Source: Actinoallomurus iriomotensis | GTDB taxonomy: Bacteria > Actinomycetota > Actinomycetes > Streptosporangiales > Streptosporangiaceae | Assembly: GCF_030269445.1 (NCBI RefSeq) | Contig: NZ_BSTJ01000001.1 | Span: forward strand, 1,079,898-1,143,897 | Reading direction: 5' to 3' | DNA length: 64,000 bases | Shown: one piece after another, positions 16,648 through 24,468 of the stretch | How the letters are laid out: each line of letters starts with the position of its first letter | How positions within the stretch are numbered: the first letter of the stretch is position 1 | The notes under the pieces: model-generated | Told to the model about the DNA's origin: nothing | What the model saw: the letters and a program-made list of their open reading frames with translations, nothing else | Databases searched by the model: none | Translations under genes and position numbers: made by a program

Positions 16648-16997
16648 ACGACCGCGATCTCCCCGACGACCACTTGCTGAAACCGTACGAGGCCGCGCGA
16701 GCGCTCGGCATCGCCACGGGAACGCTCGCGCAAATGGCCAGAGCGGGCCGCCTGACGTCGCTGACGACCCCGGGCGGGCACCGCCGCTACCGATGGGCCG
16801 ACATTCGCGCACTCCGCGACGCCAAGACCGATCCGGAACTCGAATGGTTGGAAGAAGAGGCCGCCCGCCTCTACCGGGAGGGCTGGACCATCCGCGAAGT
16901 GGCGGAGAAATTCGACCGCGGCTACGGCGCCATGCGCCGCATCCTCCTGCGGCGTGCGCCCCTGAGACCTCCCGGCGCGCGTACGGAGAGAGGGTGA
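16644..16997 (+). CDS. BldC-like HTH protein with second HTH
   Basis: A 117-residue protein. The GTG at 16644 overlaps the stop of the ATPase gene by 4 bp; a longer frame from 16626 is possible. Residues about 10-60 (LKPYEAARALGIATGTLAQMARAG, then TPGGHRRYRWADIRAL) form a MerR/excisionase-type helix-turn-helix very like BldC. Residues about 72-105 (YREGWTIREVAEKFDRGYGAMRRI) look like a second helix-turn-helix, as in many Streptomyces relatives. It is probably a DNA-binding regulator acting with the WhiJ-like cassette. The downstream 18 bp lead directly to the convergent VOC gene. Confidence 0.75.
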   Translation: MNDRDLPDDHLLKPYEAARALGIATGTLAQMARAGRLTSLTTPGGHRRYRWADIRALRDAKTDPELEWLEEEAARLYREGWTIREVAEKFDRGYGAMRRILLRRAPLRPPGARTERG

Positions 16998-17015
16998 TGA
17001 GCACACCGGATCCGG

Positions 17016-17408
17016 TCAGGCCGGGCCGAGCAGGTCCCAGCGGTTACCGGAGATGTCGAGGAACACGGCGACCCGGCCGTACGGCTCGGTGCGAGGCGAG
17101 GTCACGAACTCGACCCCCGCGGCGACCATCCGTTCGTACTCGGCCTCGAAGTCGTCCACCTGGAGGAAGAACCCGACCCGGCCGGCGACCTGGTTCCCGA
17201 CGGCCAGGGACTGCCGTTCGCCGTCCGCGCGGGCGAGCAGGACGCCCGTCTCGGCCCCTGGCGGCCGGACGACGACCCACCGTTTCGGACGGCCGTCGTT
17301 CGTCAGCGACGGCGAGTCCTCGGCCAGCTCGAAGCCGAGCACGTCGACGAAGAACTCGATGGCGGGGTCATAGTCGTCCACGACCAGCGTGACAAGATCA
17401 ACTCGCAC
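17016..17408 (-). CDS. VOC-family (glyoxalase/bleomycin resistance-like) protein
   Basis: A 130-residue protein with two beta-alpha-beta-beta-beta units: VDLVTLVVDDYDPAIEFF at the start and VGFFLQVDDFEAEYERMV in the middle, ending AVFLDISGNRWDLLGP. VOC proteins bind a metal or sequester small molecules; which applies here is unknown. The GTG at 17408 is preferred over GTG 17450 or ATG 17435 because TATGCT (17417-17422) lies 8 bases upstream, fitting a leaderless mRNA, and because the domain begins there. It is convergent with the BldC-like gene. Confidence 0.82.
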   Translation of the reverse strand: MRVDLVTLVVDDYDPAIEFFVDVLGFELAEDSPSLTNDGRPKRWVVVRPPGAETGVLLARADGERQSLAVGNQVAGRVGFFLQVDDFEAEYERMVAAGVEFVTSPRTEPYGRVAVFLDISGNRWDLLGPA

Positions 17409-17460
17409 GCTTCCCGAGCATACGGACGAACCCATGAGAGCGCACAGCACGCTTCATGAT

Positions 17461-18279
17461 TCAGTAGTCGTTGTAGACGCTGGAGCCGTAGAAGGCGAGC
17501 CGCTCGCTCCCGTGGCCGAGGCGGACCTGGGCCGGATGGCCGACCGGCAGCAGGTCACCGGTGAGAGACGGCAGGGTGAACTCCGACCATTCGACAGGTC
17601 GTTCCGCGCTCCTGCCGAGATGGCGTTCGAGTCGTATCAGCCTGGTCGGTTCTCCTGAACGGTAGACGGTGATCGCCGGTTCAGTGTCGGCGAAGAACAC
17701 CGCCGGGTCGTCGTCGCCGTCGAGTCCGCACCGTAGTTGCCGGTCGAACGCCCACCGGAACTCACGCGGATCGGTGGCGACCAGGAGGCTGACCCAACCG
17801 GCCGAGCCAGAGTGGGCCGACCACGTGGCACAGTAGAAGCCGTATCCGGACACCGGCGTGGTGCCGGCCGGCTCGAGGAGGTCCTGGATCGCGGCGAGGC
17901 CGGCCTTCGCCGTCGCGTTGTCGGGATCCCGGCCCAGGATCCGGGAGTACAATGCCGTCGCTTCGTCCTGTAGCGCGGTATCGGAATCGCCGTCGTGCAC
18001 CTGGAGACCGGTCTCGAACCGTTGCGTGAGGAGACCGGCGAGCAGGGCGGCGGAGTCGATGTCGTCCGGCCGCGACGCGAGCGCGGCGCGCAGCCACGGT
18101 TCGGCGGGCCATTCCGGCGCTAACCAGCTCCACGCGGTCAGTGATCCGTCCTGCGGCAACAGACACAACAGCCGCCCGAGTTCGCCGGCCGCCCGCGGAT
18201 CCCCGGCGGCCGCGTCGGCGTGCAGGCGCTCAAACGCGGCATCGAGCGGCAGCTCCGTTTCATCATGATCGCTTGACAT
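17461..18279 (-). CDS. Unrecognised protein with TPR-like segment
   Basis: A 272-residue protein from ATG 18279 (MSSDHDETELPLDAAFER); the open frame upstream is antisense to another gene and was left out. Residues about 10-120 are helical with tetratricopeptide-like pairs (AGELGRLLCLLPQDG, WLRAALASRPDDIDSAALLAG, ATALYSRILGRDPDNATAKAG). The rest is rich in aromatic and charged residues with no motif I know, ending HGSERLAFYGSSVYNDY. No signal peptide or membrane segment. It is divergent from the 18350 gene. Function not assigned. Confidence 0.6.
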   Translation of the reverse strand: MSSDHDETELPLDAAFERLHADAAAGDPRAAGELGRLLCLLPQDGSLTAWSWLAPEWPAEPWLRAALASRPDDIDSAALLAGLLTQRFETGLQVHDGDSDTALQDEATALYSRILGRDPDNATAKAGLAAIQDLLEPAGTTPVSGYGFYCATWSAHSGSAGWVSLLVATDPREFRWAFDRQLRCGLDGDDDPAVFFADTEPAITVYRSGEPTRLIRLERHLGRSAERPVEWSEFTLPSLTGDLLPVGHPAQVRLGHGSERLAFYGSSVYNDY

Positions 18280-18349
18280 GGGCGTGACCGTATCAACGGG
18301 AATCACGACCAGTGTCCGTCTCGACAAAGCGGAGGCGGAGAATGAGCGG

Positions 18350-18775
18350 ATGCGCCAAGTACCGATGGAGACGCTTCTCAGCGGTCTCTTGGAGCGACTG
18401 GACGACGAGGATCTCGCCGAGGTATGCGACACGCTCTCCTGGAAATTCCAGGACAACGGCACCGAGATGCTCGATACCGTCCGGAGCTGGCTGGACGGCG
18501 ACGATATCCGCCGCATCGAGGCCGCGCTGACGATCAACGACGGCTTTCTCTTCCGTACCCGTGAAGAGAGCGAGACCGCCTTCACGAAGCTCGTCGCGCG
18601 GCTTCCGCAGTTCCGGAAGAGGACCGAGGCGATCCTTCAGGCGTGGGACGCCAGGTGCAGACCGAAAGCGGTACGCGACGTCGTCGAGGGCACCTGGCCG
18701 ATCTCAACCGCCGCACAGATCTACGGCGTGTCCGAAGACCGGCTCCGCCGCTGGGTCGAGGAATCCCCGGAGTAG
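18350..18775 (+). CDS. Unrecognised protein with C-terminal HTH-like segment
   Basis: A 141-residue soluble, helical protein. ATG 18350 has GGAG about 9 bases upstream; an in-frame ATG at 18278 would overlap the divergent gene, and a consensus -35 (TTGACA, 18273-18278) argues for the later start. The body (METLLSGLLERLDDEDLAEV, WLDGDDIRRIEAAL) is acidic. The last 30 residues (GTWPISTAAQIYGVSEDRLR) look like a helix-turn-helix, so DNA binding is possible. Codon GC3 is lower than in the neighbours, which may hint at transfer. It is convergent with ilvC across a hairpin terminator. Confidence 0.55.
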   Translation: MRQVPMETLLSGLLERLDDEDLAEVCDTLSWKFQDNGTEMLDTVRSWLDGDDIRRIEAALTINDGFLFRTREESETAFTKLVARLPQFRKRTEAILQAWDARCRPKAVRDVVEGTWPISTAAQIYGVSEDRLRRWVEESPE

Positions 18776-18793
18776 AGCCGGGGACCGCCCCCG

Positions 18794-18823
18794 GGGCCCG
18801 TCGAGGGATCGCCTGACGGGCCC
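18794..18823. terminator. Bidirectional terminator between the 18350 gene and ilvC
   Basis: GGGCCCGTC (18794-18802) and GACGGGCCC (18815-18823) form a perfect 9-bp stem with a 12-base loop; imperfect pairing extends it on both sides (CCGCCCC with GGGGCGG). It lies between two convergent genes. Confidence 0.65.
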
Positions 18824-18844
18824 GGGGCGGCTCTCAGAAAGAGA

Positions 18845-19840
18845 TCAGTCGTCCTGGAGCCAGGACATCATCGGGCGGAGCTTGGCGCCGGTCTGCTCGA
18901 TCGGCGAGTTCTGCTCCTCCTCGCGGCGCTTGAGGAAGTTCTTGCGGCCGCCGTCGAACTCCTCCACGAGCTCCTTCGCGAAGGTGCCGTCCTTGATCTC
19001 GCCGAGGATCTTGCGCATCTCCTCGCGGGTGGCGTCGGTGACGATGCGCGGGCCGCGGGTGTAGTCGCCGAACTCGGCGGTGTCCGAGATCGACCAGCGC
19101 ATCTTGGACAGGCCGCCCTCGTACATCAGGTCGACGATCAGCTTCATCTCGTGCAGGCACTCGAAGTAGGCCGCCTCCGGCTGGTAGCCGGCCTCGACGA
19201 GCGTCTGGAAACCGGCCTTGATCAGCTCGGACACGCCGCCGCAGAGCACGGCCTGCTCGCCGAACAGGTCGGTCTCGGTCTCCTCGGTGAAGGTCGTCTT
19301 GAGCGCGCCCGGACGGGTGCCGCCGATGGCCTTGGCGTACGAGAGCGTGAGCGGCCAGGCGTTGCCGGTGGCGTCGCGCTCGACGGCGACGAGTACCGGC
19401 ACGCCGCGGCCCTCGGTGTACTGGCGGCGGACCAGGTGGCCCGGGCCCTTGGGGGCGACCATGCAGATGTCGACGCCCTCGGGCGGCTCGATGAGGCCGT
19501 AGCGGATGTTGAGGCCGTGGCCGAAGAACAGCGCGTCGCCCTCGACCAGCGACGGCGCGATCGCCGAGGTGTACAGCTCGCGCTGCAGGTGGTCGGGGAT
19601 GAGCACCATCGTGACGTTGGCCTCTTCACACGCCTCTTCCGGCGTGACCACGCGCAGGCCGTCGTTCTCGGCCTTCTCGCGGCTCTTGGAGTCCTTCGGC
19701 AGGCCGACGCGGACGTCGACGCCGGAGTCGCGCAGCGAGAGCGCGTGCGCGTGTCCCTGGCTGCCGTATCCGAGCACCGCGACATGGCGGTCCTGGATGA
19801 CGCTCAGGTCGGCGTCCTTGTCGTAGTAGATCTCAGCCAC
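18845..19840 (-). CDS. ilvC: Ketol-acid reductoisomerase (class I)
   Basis: A 331-residue short-form (class I) enzyme. The N-terminal NADPH-binding motif is [19 protein letters not shown], and the C-terminal knotted domain contains [17 protein letters not shown] and [15 protein letters not shown]. It converts acetolactate or acetohydroxybutyrate to the dihydroxy acids in valine, leucine and isoleucine synthesis. It starts with GTG, preceded by AAAGG. It is the last gene of the ilvBNC operon, 27 bp after ilvN, and a terminator lies just beyond the stop. Confidence 0.97.
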   Translation of the reverse strand: MAEIYYDKDADLSVIQDRHVAVLGYGSQGHAHALSLRDSGVDVRVGLPKDSKSREKAENDGLRVVTPEEACEEANVTMVLIPDHLQRELYTSAIAPSLVEGDALFFGHGLNIRYGLIEPPEGVDICMVAPKGPGHLVRRQYTEGRGVPVLVAVERDATGNAWPLTLSYAKAIGGTRPGALKTTFTEETETDLFGEQAVLCGGVSELIKAGFQTLVEAGYQPEAAYFECLHEMKLIVDLMYEGGLSKMRWSISDTAEFGDYTRGPRIVTDATREEMRKILGEIKDGTFAKELVEEFDGGRKNFLKRREEEQNSPIEQTGAKLRPMMSWLQDD

Positions 19841-19867
19841 TTGCCTTTACCTCTCTGAAAAAACGGC

Positions 19868-20392
19868 TCACGCGCTGCGCTCGATGGCGCGCAGCGAGCG
19901 GTCGGTGATGGAACGGGCACCTCGGCCGATGGCGACCATGCCCGACTGCACGAGTTCCTTGATGCCGAAGGGTTCGAGCACCCGGATCAGGGCTTCGAGC
20001 TTGTCCTTGCTACCAGTCGCCTCGACCGTCACCGCGTCCGGGGCCACGTCGACGACCCGGGCGCGGAAGAGTTCGACGGTCTCCAGCACCTGGGAACGGG
20101 TCTCGTGGTCGGCGCGGACCTTGATCAGAACGAGCTCGCGCTGGACCGACGCCGCCGGGTCGAGCTCGACGATCTTGATGACGTTGATCAGCTTGTTGAG
20201 CTGCTTGGTGACCTGCTCGAGCGGGCGTTCCTCGACGTTGACCACGATCGTCATCCGGGAGATCTCCGGGTGCTCGGTCGTGCCGACGGCCAGTGAGTCG
20301 ATGTTGAAGCCGCGGCGGGAGAAGAGCGCCGCCACACGCGCCAGGATGCCCGGCGTGTTCTCGACCAGCACCGAAAGCGTATGCCTGCTCAT
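19868..20392 (-). CDS. ilvN: Acetolactate synthase small (regulatory) subunit
   Basis: A 174-residue protein, typical for IlvN. The N-terminal ACT domain (LSVLVENTPGILARVAALFS, GFNIDSLAVG) binds valine for feedback inhibition, and the C-terminal domain (about residues 85-165) contacts and activates the catalytic subunit. It lies 18 bp after ilvB and 27 bp before ilvC, in the ilvBNC operon. Confidence 0.96.
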   Translation of the reverse strand: MSRHTLSVLVENTPGILARVAALFSRRGFNIDSLAVGTTEHPEISRMTIVVNVEERPLEQVTKQLNKLINVIKIVELDPAASVQRELVLIKVRADHETRSQVLETVELFRARVVDVAPDAVTVEATGSKDKLEALIRVLEPFGIKELVQSGMVAIGRGARSITDRSLRAIERSA

Positions 20393-20410
20393 CTCGTGTT
20401 CTCTCCCAGC

Positions 20411-22153
20411 TCAGTCATCGCTCCCCCACTCCGGCGCCAGGTCTCGCGCGATCTTGATGTCGTCGTTGCTCGTGCCGGCGGCGACCATCGGCCAGACCAT
20501 CGCGTCCTGGTGGACGATGAAGTCGATCACGACGGGCACGTCGTTGATCTCCATGGCCTTGTTGATCGTGGCATCCACGTCGGCCGCGTTGTCGCACCGC
20601 AGTCCCACGCAGCCGTACGCCTCCGCCAGTTTGACGAAGTCCGGGATCCGCCGGGACTGCAGGTCGGAGTTGGAGTACCGCTCGTTGTAGAACAGCGTCT
20701 GCCACTGCCGGATCATGCCGAGGTTACCGTTGTTGATCACGGCGACCTTGATCGGGATGCCCTCGATGGCGCAGGTGGCGAGCTCCTGGTTGGTCATCTG
20801 GAAGCAGCCGTCGCCGTCGATCGCCCAGACCGTGGTGTCCGGCCGCCCCTGCTTGACGCCCATCGCGGCCGGCACCGCGAAGCCCATCGTCCCCAGCCCG
20901 CCGGAGTTGATGAACGCGCCGGGCCGCTCGTAGCCGATGAACTGGGCGGTCCACATCTGGTGCTGGCCCACCCCCGCGACGTACAGCGCGTCCGGACCGG
21001 CGATCTGCCCGATGCGCTGGATGACCTGCTGCGGTGCCAGCGACCCGTCGGCCGGCGTCTCGTAGCCCAGCGGGTACGTCTCGCGCCACGCGCTGAGCTG
21101 GCGCCACCAGTCCGCGTGGTCACCCTTGCGGCCGGCGGCGTGCTCGTTCCGCACCGCGGTGATCAGGTCGGTGAGCACGTCGCGGCAGTCGCCGACGATG
21201 GGCACGTCGGCGTGGCGGTTCTTGGAGATCTCGGCCGGGTCGATGTCGGCGTGCACGACCTTCGCGTCGGGGGCGAAGGTGTCGAGCCGGCCGGTCACGC
21301 GGTCGTCGAAGCGGGCGCCCAGCGCGACGAGCAGGTCGGACTGCTGGAGGGCGCCGACCGCGCCGACGTTACCGTGCATGCCCGGCATGCCCATGTGCAG
21401 CGGATGGCTGTCGGGCAGGGCGCCCTTGGCCATCAGGGTCGTGACGACCGGGGCGCCGGTCAGCTCGGCGAGCGCACGCAGCTCGTCGGCGGCCCTGGCC
21501 TTGATCACGCCGCCGCCGACGTACAGGACCGGCCGCTTCGCCGAGGCCAGGAGCCGGGCGGCCTCGCGGATCTGCTTGGCGTGCGGCCGGACCGCCGGAC
21601 GGTAGCCGGGGAGCTGCATCGGCTGCGGCCAGACGAAGTCGACCTCGCGCTGCAACGCGTCCTTGGCGATGTCGACCAGCACCGGGCCGGGCCGGCCGGT
21701 GGAGGCGATGTGGAACGCCTCGGCGATGGTACGGCCGATGTCCGCGGGGTCGGTGACGAGGAAGCTGTGCTTCGTGATCGGCATCGTGATGCCGCCGATG
21801 TCGGCTTCCTGGAAGGCGTCCGTGCCGATCGCACCGCTCACCACCTGCCCGGTGATCGCGACGATCGGCACCGAGTCCATGTACGCGTCCGCGAGCGGGG
21901 TGACGAGGTTGGTCGCGCCCGGACCGCTCGTCGCCATGCAGACACCGACCTTGCCGGTGGCCTGGGCGTATCCCTCCGCGGCGTGGCCTGCGCCCTGCTC
22001 GTGACGGACAAGGATGTGGCGTACCTGCTGGGAGTCGAAAAGGGGGTCGTACGCCGGGAGGATGGTGCCTCCCGGGATTCCGAACACAGTGTCGACACCG
22101 ACCTGCTCCAGGGCTCTGACGAGCGCCTGGGCTCCGGTCATCCGTTCGGTCAT
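20411..22153 (-). CDS. ilvB: Acetolactate synthase large (catalytic) subunit
   Basis: A 580-residue thiamine diphosphate enzyme. The N-terminal motif is [17 protein letters not shown] with the catalytic glutamate in [19 protein letters not shown], and the ThDP motif is [20 protein letters not shown] near residue 460, followed by [12 protein letters not shown]. It condenses two pyruvates, or pyruvate with 2-oxobutyrate. ATG 22153 is chosen because AAGGA lies 6 bases before it; upstream in-frame ATGs fall in the attenuator region. Transcription is controlled by a leader peptide and attenuator immediately upstream. Confidence 0.97.
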   Translation of the reverse strand: MTERMTGAQALVRALEQVGVDTVFGIPGGTILPAYDPLFDSQQVRHILVRHEQGAGHAAEGYAQATGKVGVCMATSGPGATNLVTPLADAYMDSVPIVAITGQVVSGAIGTDAFQEADIGGITMPITKHSFLVTDPADIGRTIAEAFHIASTGRPGPVLVDIAKDALQREVDFVWPQPMQLPGYRPAVRPHAKQIREAARLLASAKRPVLYVGGGVIKARAADELRALAELTGAPVVTTLMAKGALPDSHPLHMGMPGMHGNVGAVGALQQSDLLVALGARFDDRVTGRLDTFAPDAKVVHADIDPAEISKNRHADVPIVGDCRDVLTDLITAVRNEHAAGRKGDHADWWRQLSAWRETYPLGYETPADGSLAPQQVIQRIGQIAGPDALYVAGVGQHQMWTAQFIGYERPGAFINSGGLGTMGFAVPAAMGVKQGRPDTTVWAIDGDGCFQMTNQELATCAIEGIPIKVAVINNGNLGMIRQWQTLFYNERYSNSDLQSRRIPDFVKLAEAYGCVGLRCDNAADVDATINKAMEINDVPVVIDFIVHQDAMVWPMVAAGTSNDDIKIARDLAPEWGSDD

Positions 22154-22235
22154 CGCAAGTCCTTGTGCTCCTGAGGGCTCGGGCTCGGTGATCGTGCACT
22201 CACGGCCTGTCACGAGCCCAGGGGTCATGGCCAAC

Positions 22236-22269
22236 AAAAAACCCCTCGCGCCGGGTGGCGGTCGAGGGG
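22236..22269 (-). terminator. ilvB attenuator terminator
   Basis: On the minus strand CCCCTCG (22263-22269 read in reverse) pairs with CGAGGGG (22242-22248), with an inner GGCG/CGCC stem, and six U residues follow (A6 at 22236-22241). It lies 24 bp after the leader-peptide stop and about 80 bp before ilvB, the position of a classical ribosome-dependent attenuator. Confidence 0.88.
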
Positions 22270-22292
22270 AGCGCGCAAGCGGTCGAACCTGG

Positions 22293-22349
22293 TCAGCCTG
22301 CGCGCCGACCAAGTACGAGAATCAGATTGCGTTTCACGTTCCCAACCAT
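22293..22349 (-). CDS. ilvB leader peptide
   Basis: An 18-residue peptide, [18 protein letters not shown], read from ATG 22349 to TGA 22293. The run Leu-Ile-Leu-Val-Leu is encoded by CTG ATT CTC GTA CTT, several of them rare codons here. This is the composition expected of an attenuation sensor for branched-chain aminoacyl-tRNA supply. The terminator follows 24 bp downstream, then ilvB. Actinobacterial ilvB leaders of this type are established knowledge; this peptide was found by reading the region. Confidence 0.88.
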   Translation of the reverse strand: MVGNVKRNLILVLGRRAG

Positions 22350-22386
22350 GGCGAATTTGCCGCCTCACGTCAAATCTGTGGACTAC

Positions 22387-22405
22387 AAATCTCAGCATAC
22401 GAGAC
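22387..22405. promoter_or_regulatory. Candidate ilvB operator overlapping a -10 element
   Basis: AAATCTCAGCATACGAGAC, a TCTC-7-GAGA inverted repeat, lies 38 bp upstream of the leader-peptide ATG. On the minus strand it contains TATGCT, a good -10 hexamer, placing the transcript start near 22386. It resembles the site at 11189-11208. Confidence 0.5.
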
Positions 22406-22439
22406 CGCCCGCCGTGATCGGGCGATCACGGCGGGCGGT
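22404..22439 (-). terminator. Terminator after amidase A
   Basis: ACCGCCCGCCGTGAT (22404-22418) and ATCACGGCGGGCGGT (22425-22439) form a perfect 15-bp stem with a 6-base loop, 16 bp after the amidase stop codon. No U run follows. It also insulates the ilvB promoter. Confidence 0.75.
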
Positions 22440-22455
22440 GCGGCCCTCAGGCGCC

Positions 22456-24354
22456 TCAGAAGACGCGCTTGAGCACCACGTCACCGGTCTTGACGAAGTA
22501 GACGCGGTGGCCGAACTGGATCTCGTAGTACTTCAGCTTGCCGCGCACGATGGCGTGCGTGGACACGTCGAAGGTCGTGGAGTAGTCGTACTCCCCGCGC
22601 ACCGTGTCGGCCACGGCGTAGCTCTGGCCGGCGGCGAAGGTGTACTGCATCGGCACCAGGCTCTGCGCCGGGATGTTCGCCGGGTACGCCTCCGGCTCCG
22701 GGTAGGCGCGCCCGTAGACCGGCACCGACGCGGCGCCCGGCTTGGGCGTGACGACGAAGCCGTGGGCGCCGACGGCGGTGGGCTGCTTCTTCGGGTCGTG
22801 GAACCACGCCTTCTGGCCGAGGTACCAGATCGCCGTCCAGTCGCCCTGGCGGTCCGCCACGGCGTAGGTCTGGCCGGTCGCGGCGCGTGCGCTGTGGTCG
22901 TACACGCTCATCGTCGCGTCGCCGTTCGGCGGGTGCTTGCCGATGTCCTTGACGAGCGGCGCGTCGTCGCTGGGCGCGGTACGCAGCATGATCGATCCGC
23001 CGCCGTGCGGCGGGCACGGGGCGCTCGGAGCGTTCGCGTCGCAGCCGGTGTACGGCACGACGTTCTTGTCATAGTCCGGCAGGATCGTGACCATGCCCGA
23101 GCGCGGCCCGGCGGTGGCGTGGAGCGGGTGGCCCAGCAGGGTGAAGTAGTGCGCCCAGTCCCAGTACGGCCCCGGGTCCTCGTGCATGCCCTGCACGTTG
23201 GCGGGCGTGATGCCGGGGACGTTGTCGTGGCCGAGGATGTGCGCCCGGTCGACCGGGATGTCGTACTTCCTGGTCAGGTACCGGACCAGCGCCGCGGAGC
23301 TGCGGTACATCGCCTCGGTGTACCAGCTGCCGCCCTGCGCGAGGAAGCCCTCGTGCTCGATGCCGATCGAGCGGGCGTTGACGTCCCAGTTGCCCGCGTG
23401 CCAGCCGACGTCCTTGGTCTTGACGTGCTGGGCGATGTGCCCGTCGTCGGACCGTACGGTGTAGTGCCACGCGAGGTACGTCGGGTCCTGGGCGAGCTTC
23501 AGCGTGGTCGCCCAGTCCGCCTCGGTGTCGTGGATGACGATGTAGCGGATCCGCTGGCTCTTGGGCCGGTCGCCCAGGTCGTGGTTGCCGTAGCTCGTGG
23601 GGTCGCTCGGGTCGAGCTGCTGGTACGGCGCGGGCACCCATTCACAGCCGAGGCCGGGCGGGCACTCGGTCCGCGGGTCGTCGGCGCCCGCCCCGGCCGG
23701 CTTGATCCCGGGCGTGGCGGCGAGCGTGACCCGCTGGCCGTCGTCGGTCGTACGGGACTCGCCGGTGCGCAGGACGTCGTAGACCTGGCCCGCGAACCAG
23801 GCCGTGCCGCCGTAGCGGGCCGTCGCCTGGTACCAGGCGGCGGGGTCGGCGGCGAGCGGCCTGCCGAGGTCGCGCTGGTAGCGGGCGAGCAGGGCGGCGC
23901 CGCCCCTGATGTTGGCGGTGGGGTCGGTGCGCAGGGTGGTCGCGGCGGTCCCGGTGAGTCCGGCGGCCCGCTGGAGCGTCTGCCCGTCCGGGCTCGCGGC
24001 GGGAGCGGCCGTCGCCTTCGGGCGCAGCGCCGGGCGCGCCGTGTCGCCGCGGGGGTCCTCACCCCCGCCGGACAGGTGCTCTCCGGCGGAGGTCAGGGTG
24101 CCGTCGGTCAGGTGCATGGGGCCGTAGCCCGCGCCGACGCTCGGCCGGCCCTGGTTGGCGTCCCACCGCGACTCCAGGTAGGACACGGCGAGCAGCAGTT
24201 TCTCGGGAACGTGGTAGGCCTTCGCCGCGTCGGCGAAGGCCTGTTGCCGGGTGGTGGGGACCGGACTGGATTGCTGGGCGGCATGGGCCTGGCCGGTACC
24301 TAGACCGGCCAGGGCCACGATCGCCGCGACGAGAGCGTGACGTCGCACGGGCAT
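22456..24354 (-). CDS. Secreted N-acetylmuramoyl-L-alanine amidase with lysozyme-like N domain (A)
   Basis: A 632-residue exported protein: signal peptide (VAAIVALAGLGTGQAHA), then a lysozyme/transglycosylase-like domain with the catalytic-type glutamate in AVSYLESRWDANQG (about residue 61) and GYGPMHLT, then an Amidase_2 domain. Zinc ligands are His in YIVIHDTE (about 272), His in HILGHDNV (about 374) and Asp in EDPGPYWDW (about 394). The C-terminal 200 residues contain SH3-like units. It should cut peptidoglycan between MurNAc and L-Ala, perhaps also glycan strands. GGAGG lies 7 bases before the ATG. It is about 70% identical by eye to the gene upstream. Confidence 0.88.
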   Translation of the reverse strand: MPVRRHALVAAIVALAGLGTGQAHAAQQSSPVPTTRQQAFADAAKAYHVPEKLLLAVSYLESRWDANQGRPSVGAGYGPMHLTDGTLTSAGEHLSGGGEDPRGDTARPALRPKATAAPAASPDGQTLQRAAGLTGTAATTLRTDPTANIRGGAALLARYQRDLGRPLAADPAAWYQATARYGGTAWFAGQVYDVLRTGESRTTDDGQRVTLAATPGIKPAGAGADDPRTECPPGLGCEWVPAPYQQLDPSDPTSYGNHDLGDRPKSQRIRYIVIHDTEADWATTLKLAQDPTYLAWHYTVRSDDGHIAQHVKTKDVGWHAGNWDVNARSIGIEHEGFLAQGGSWYTEAMYRSSAALVRYLTRKYDIPVDRAHILGHDNVPGITPANVQGMHEDPGPYWDWAHYFTLLGHPLHATAGPRSGMVTILPDYDKNVVPYTGCDANAPSAPCPPHGGGSIMLRTAPSDDAPLVKDIGKHPPNGDATMSVYDHSARAATGQTYAVADRQGDWTAIWYLGQKAWFHDPKKQPTAVGAHGFVVTPKPGAASVPVYGRAYPEPEAYPANIPAQSLVPMQYTFAAGQSYAVADTVRGEYDYSTTFDVSTHAIVRGKLKYYEIQFGHRVYFVKTGDVVLKRVF

Positions 24355-24468
24355 CGGCAGCCTCCGCTGACGGTGAGGGTCGCGGTAAGAGTGCCGAAGC
24401 CCGGAGGCCTCGTCAATGACTTTCGATCATTCGAGACACCACAGCAATTTTCCACTTCCGGACACGCG

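Noticed and set aside
18278-18349. ATG 18278 as start of the 141-residue gene
   Set aside because: It would overlap the start of the divergent gene and lie inside a TTGACA -35 element; ATG 18350 has GGAG upstream.
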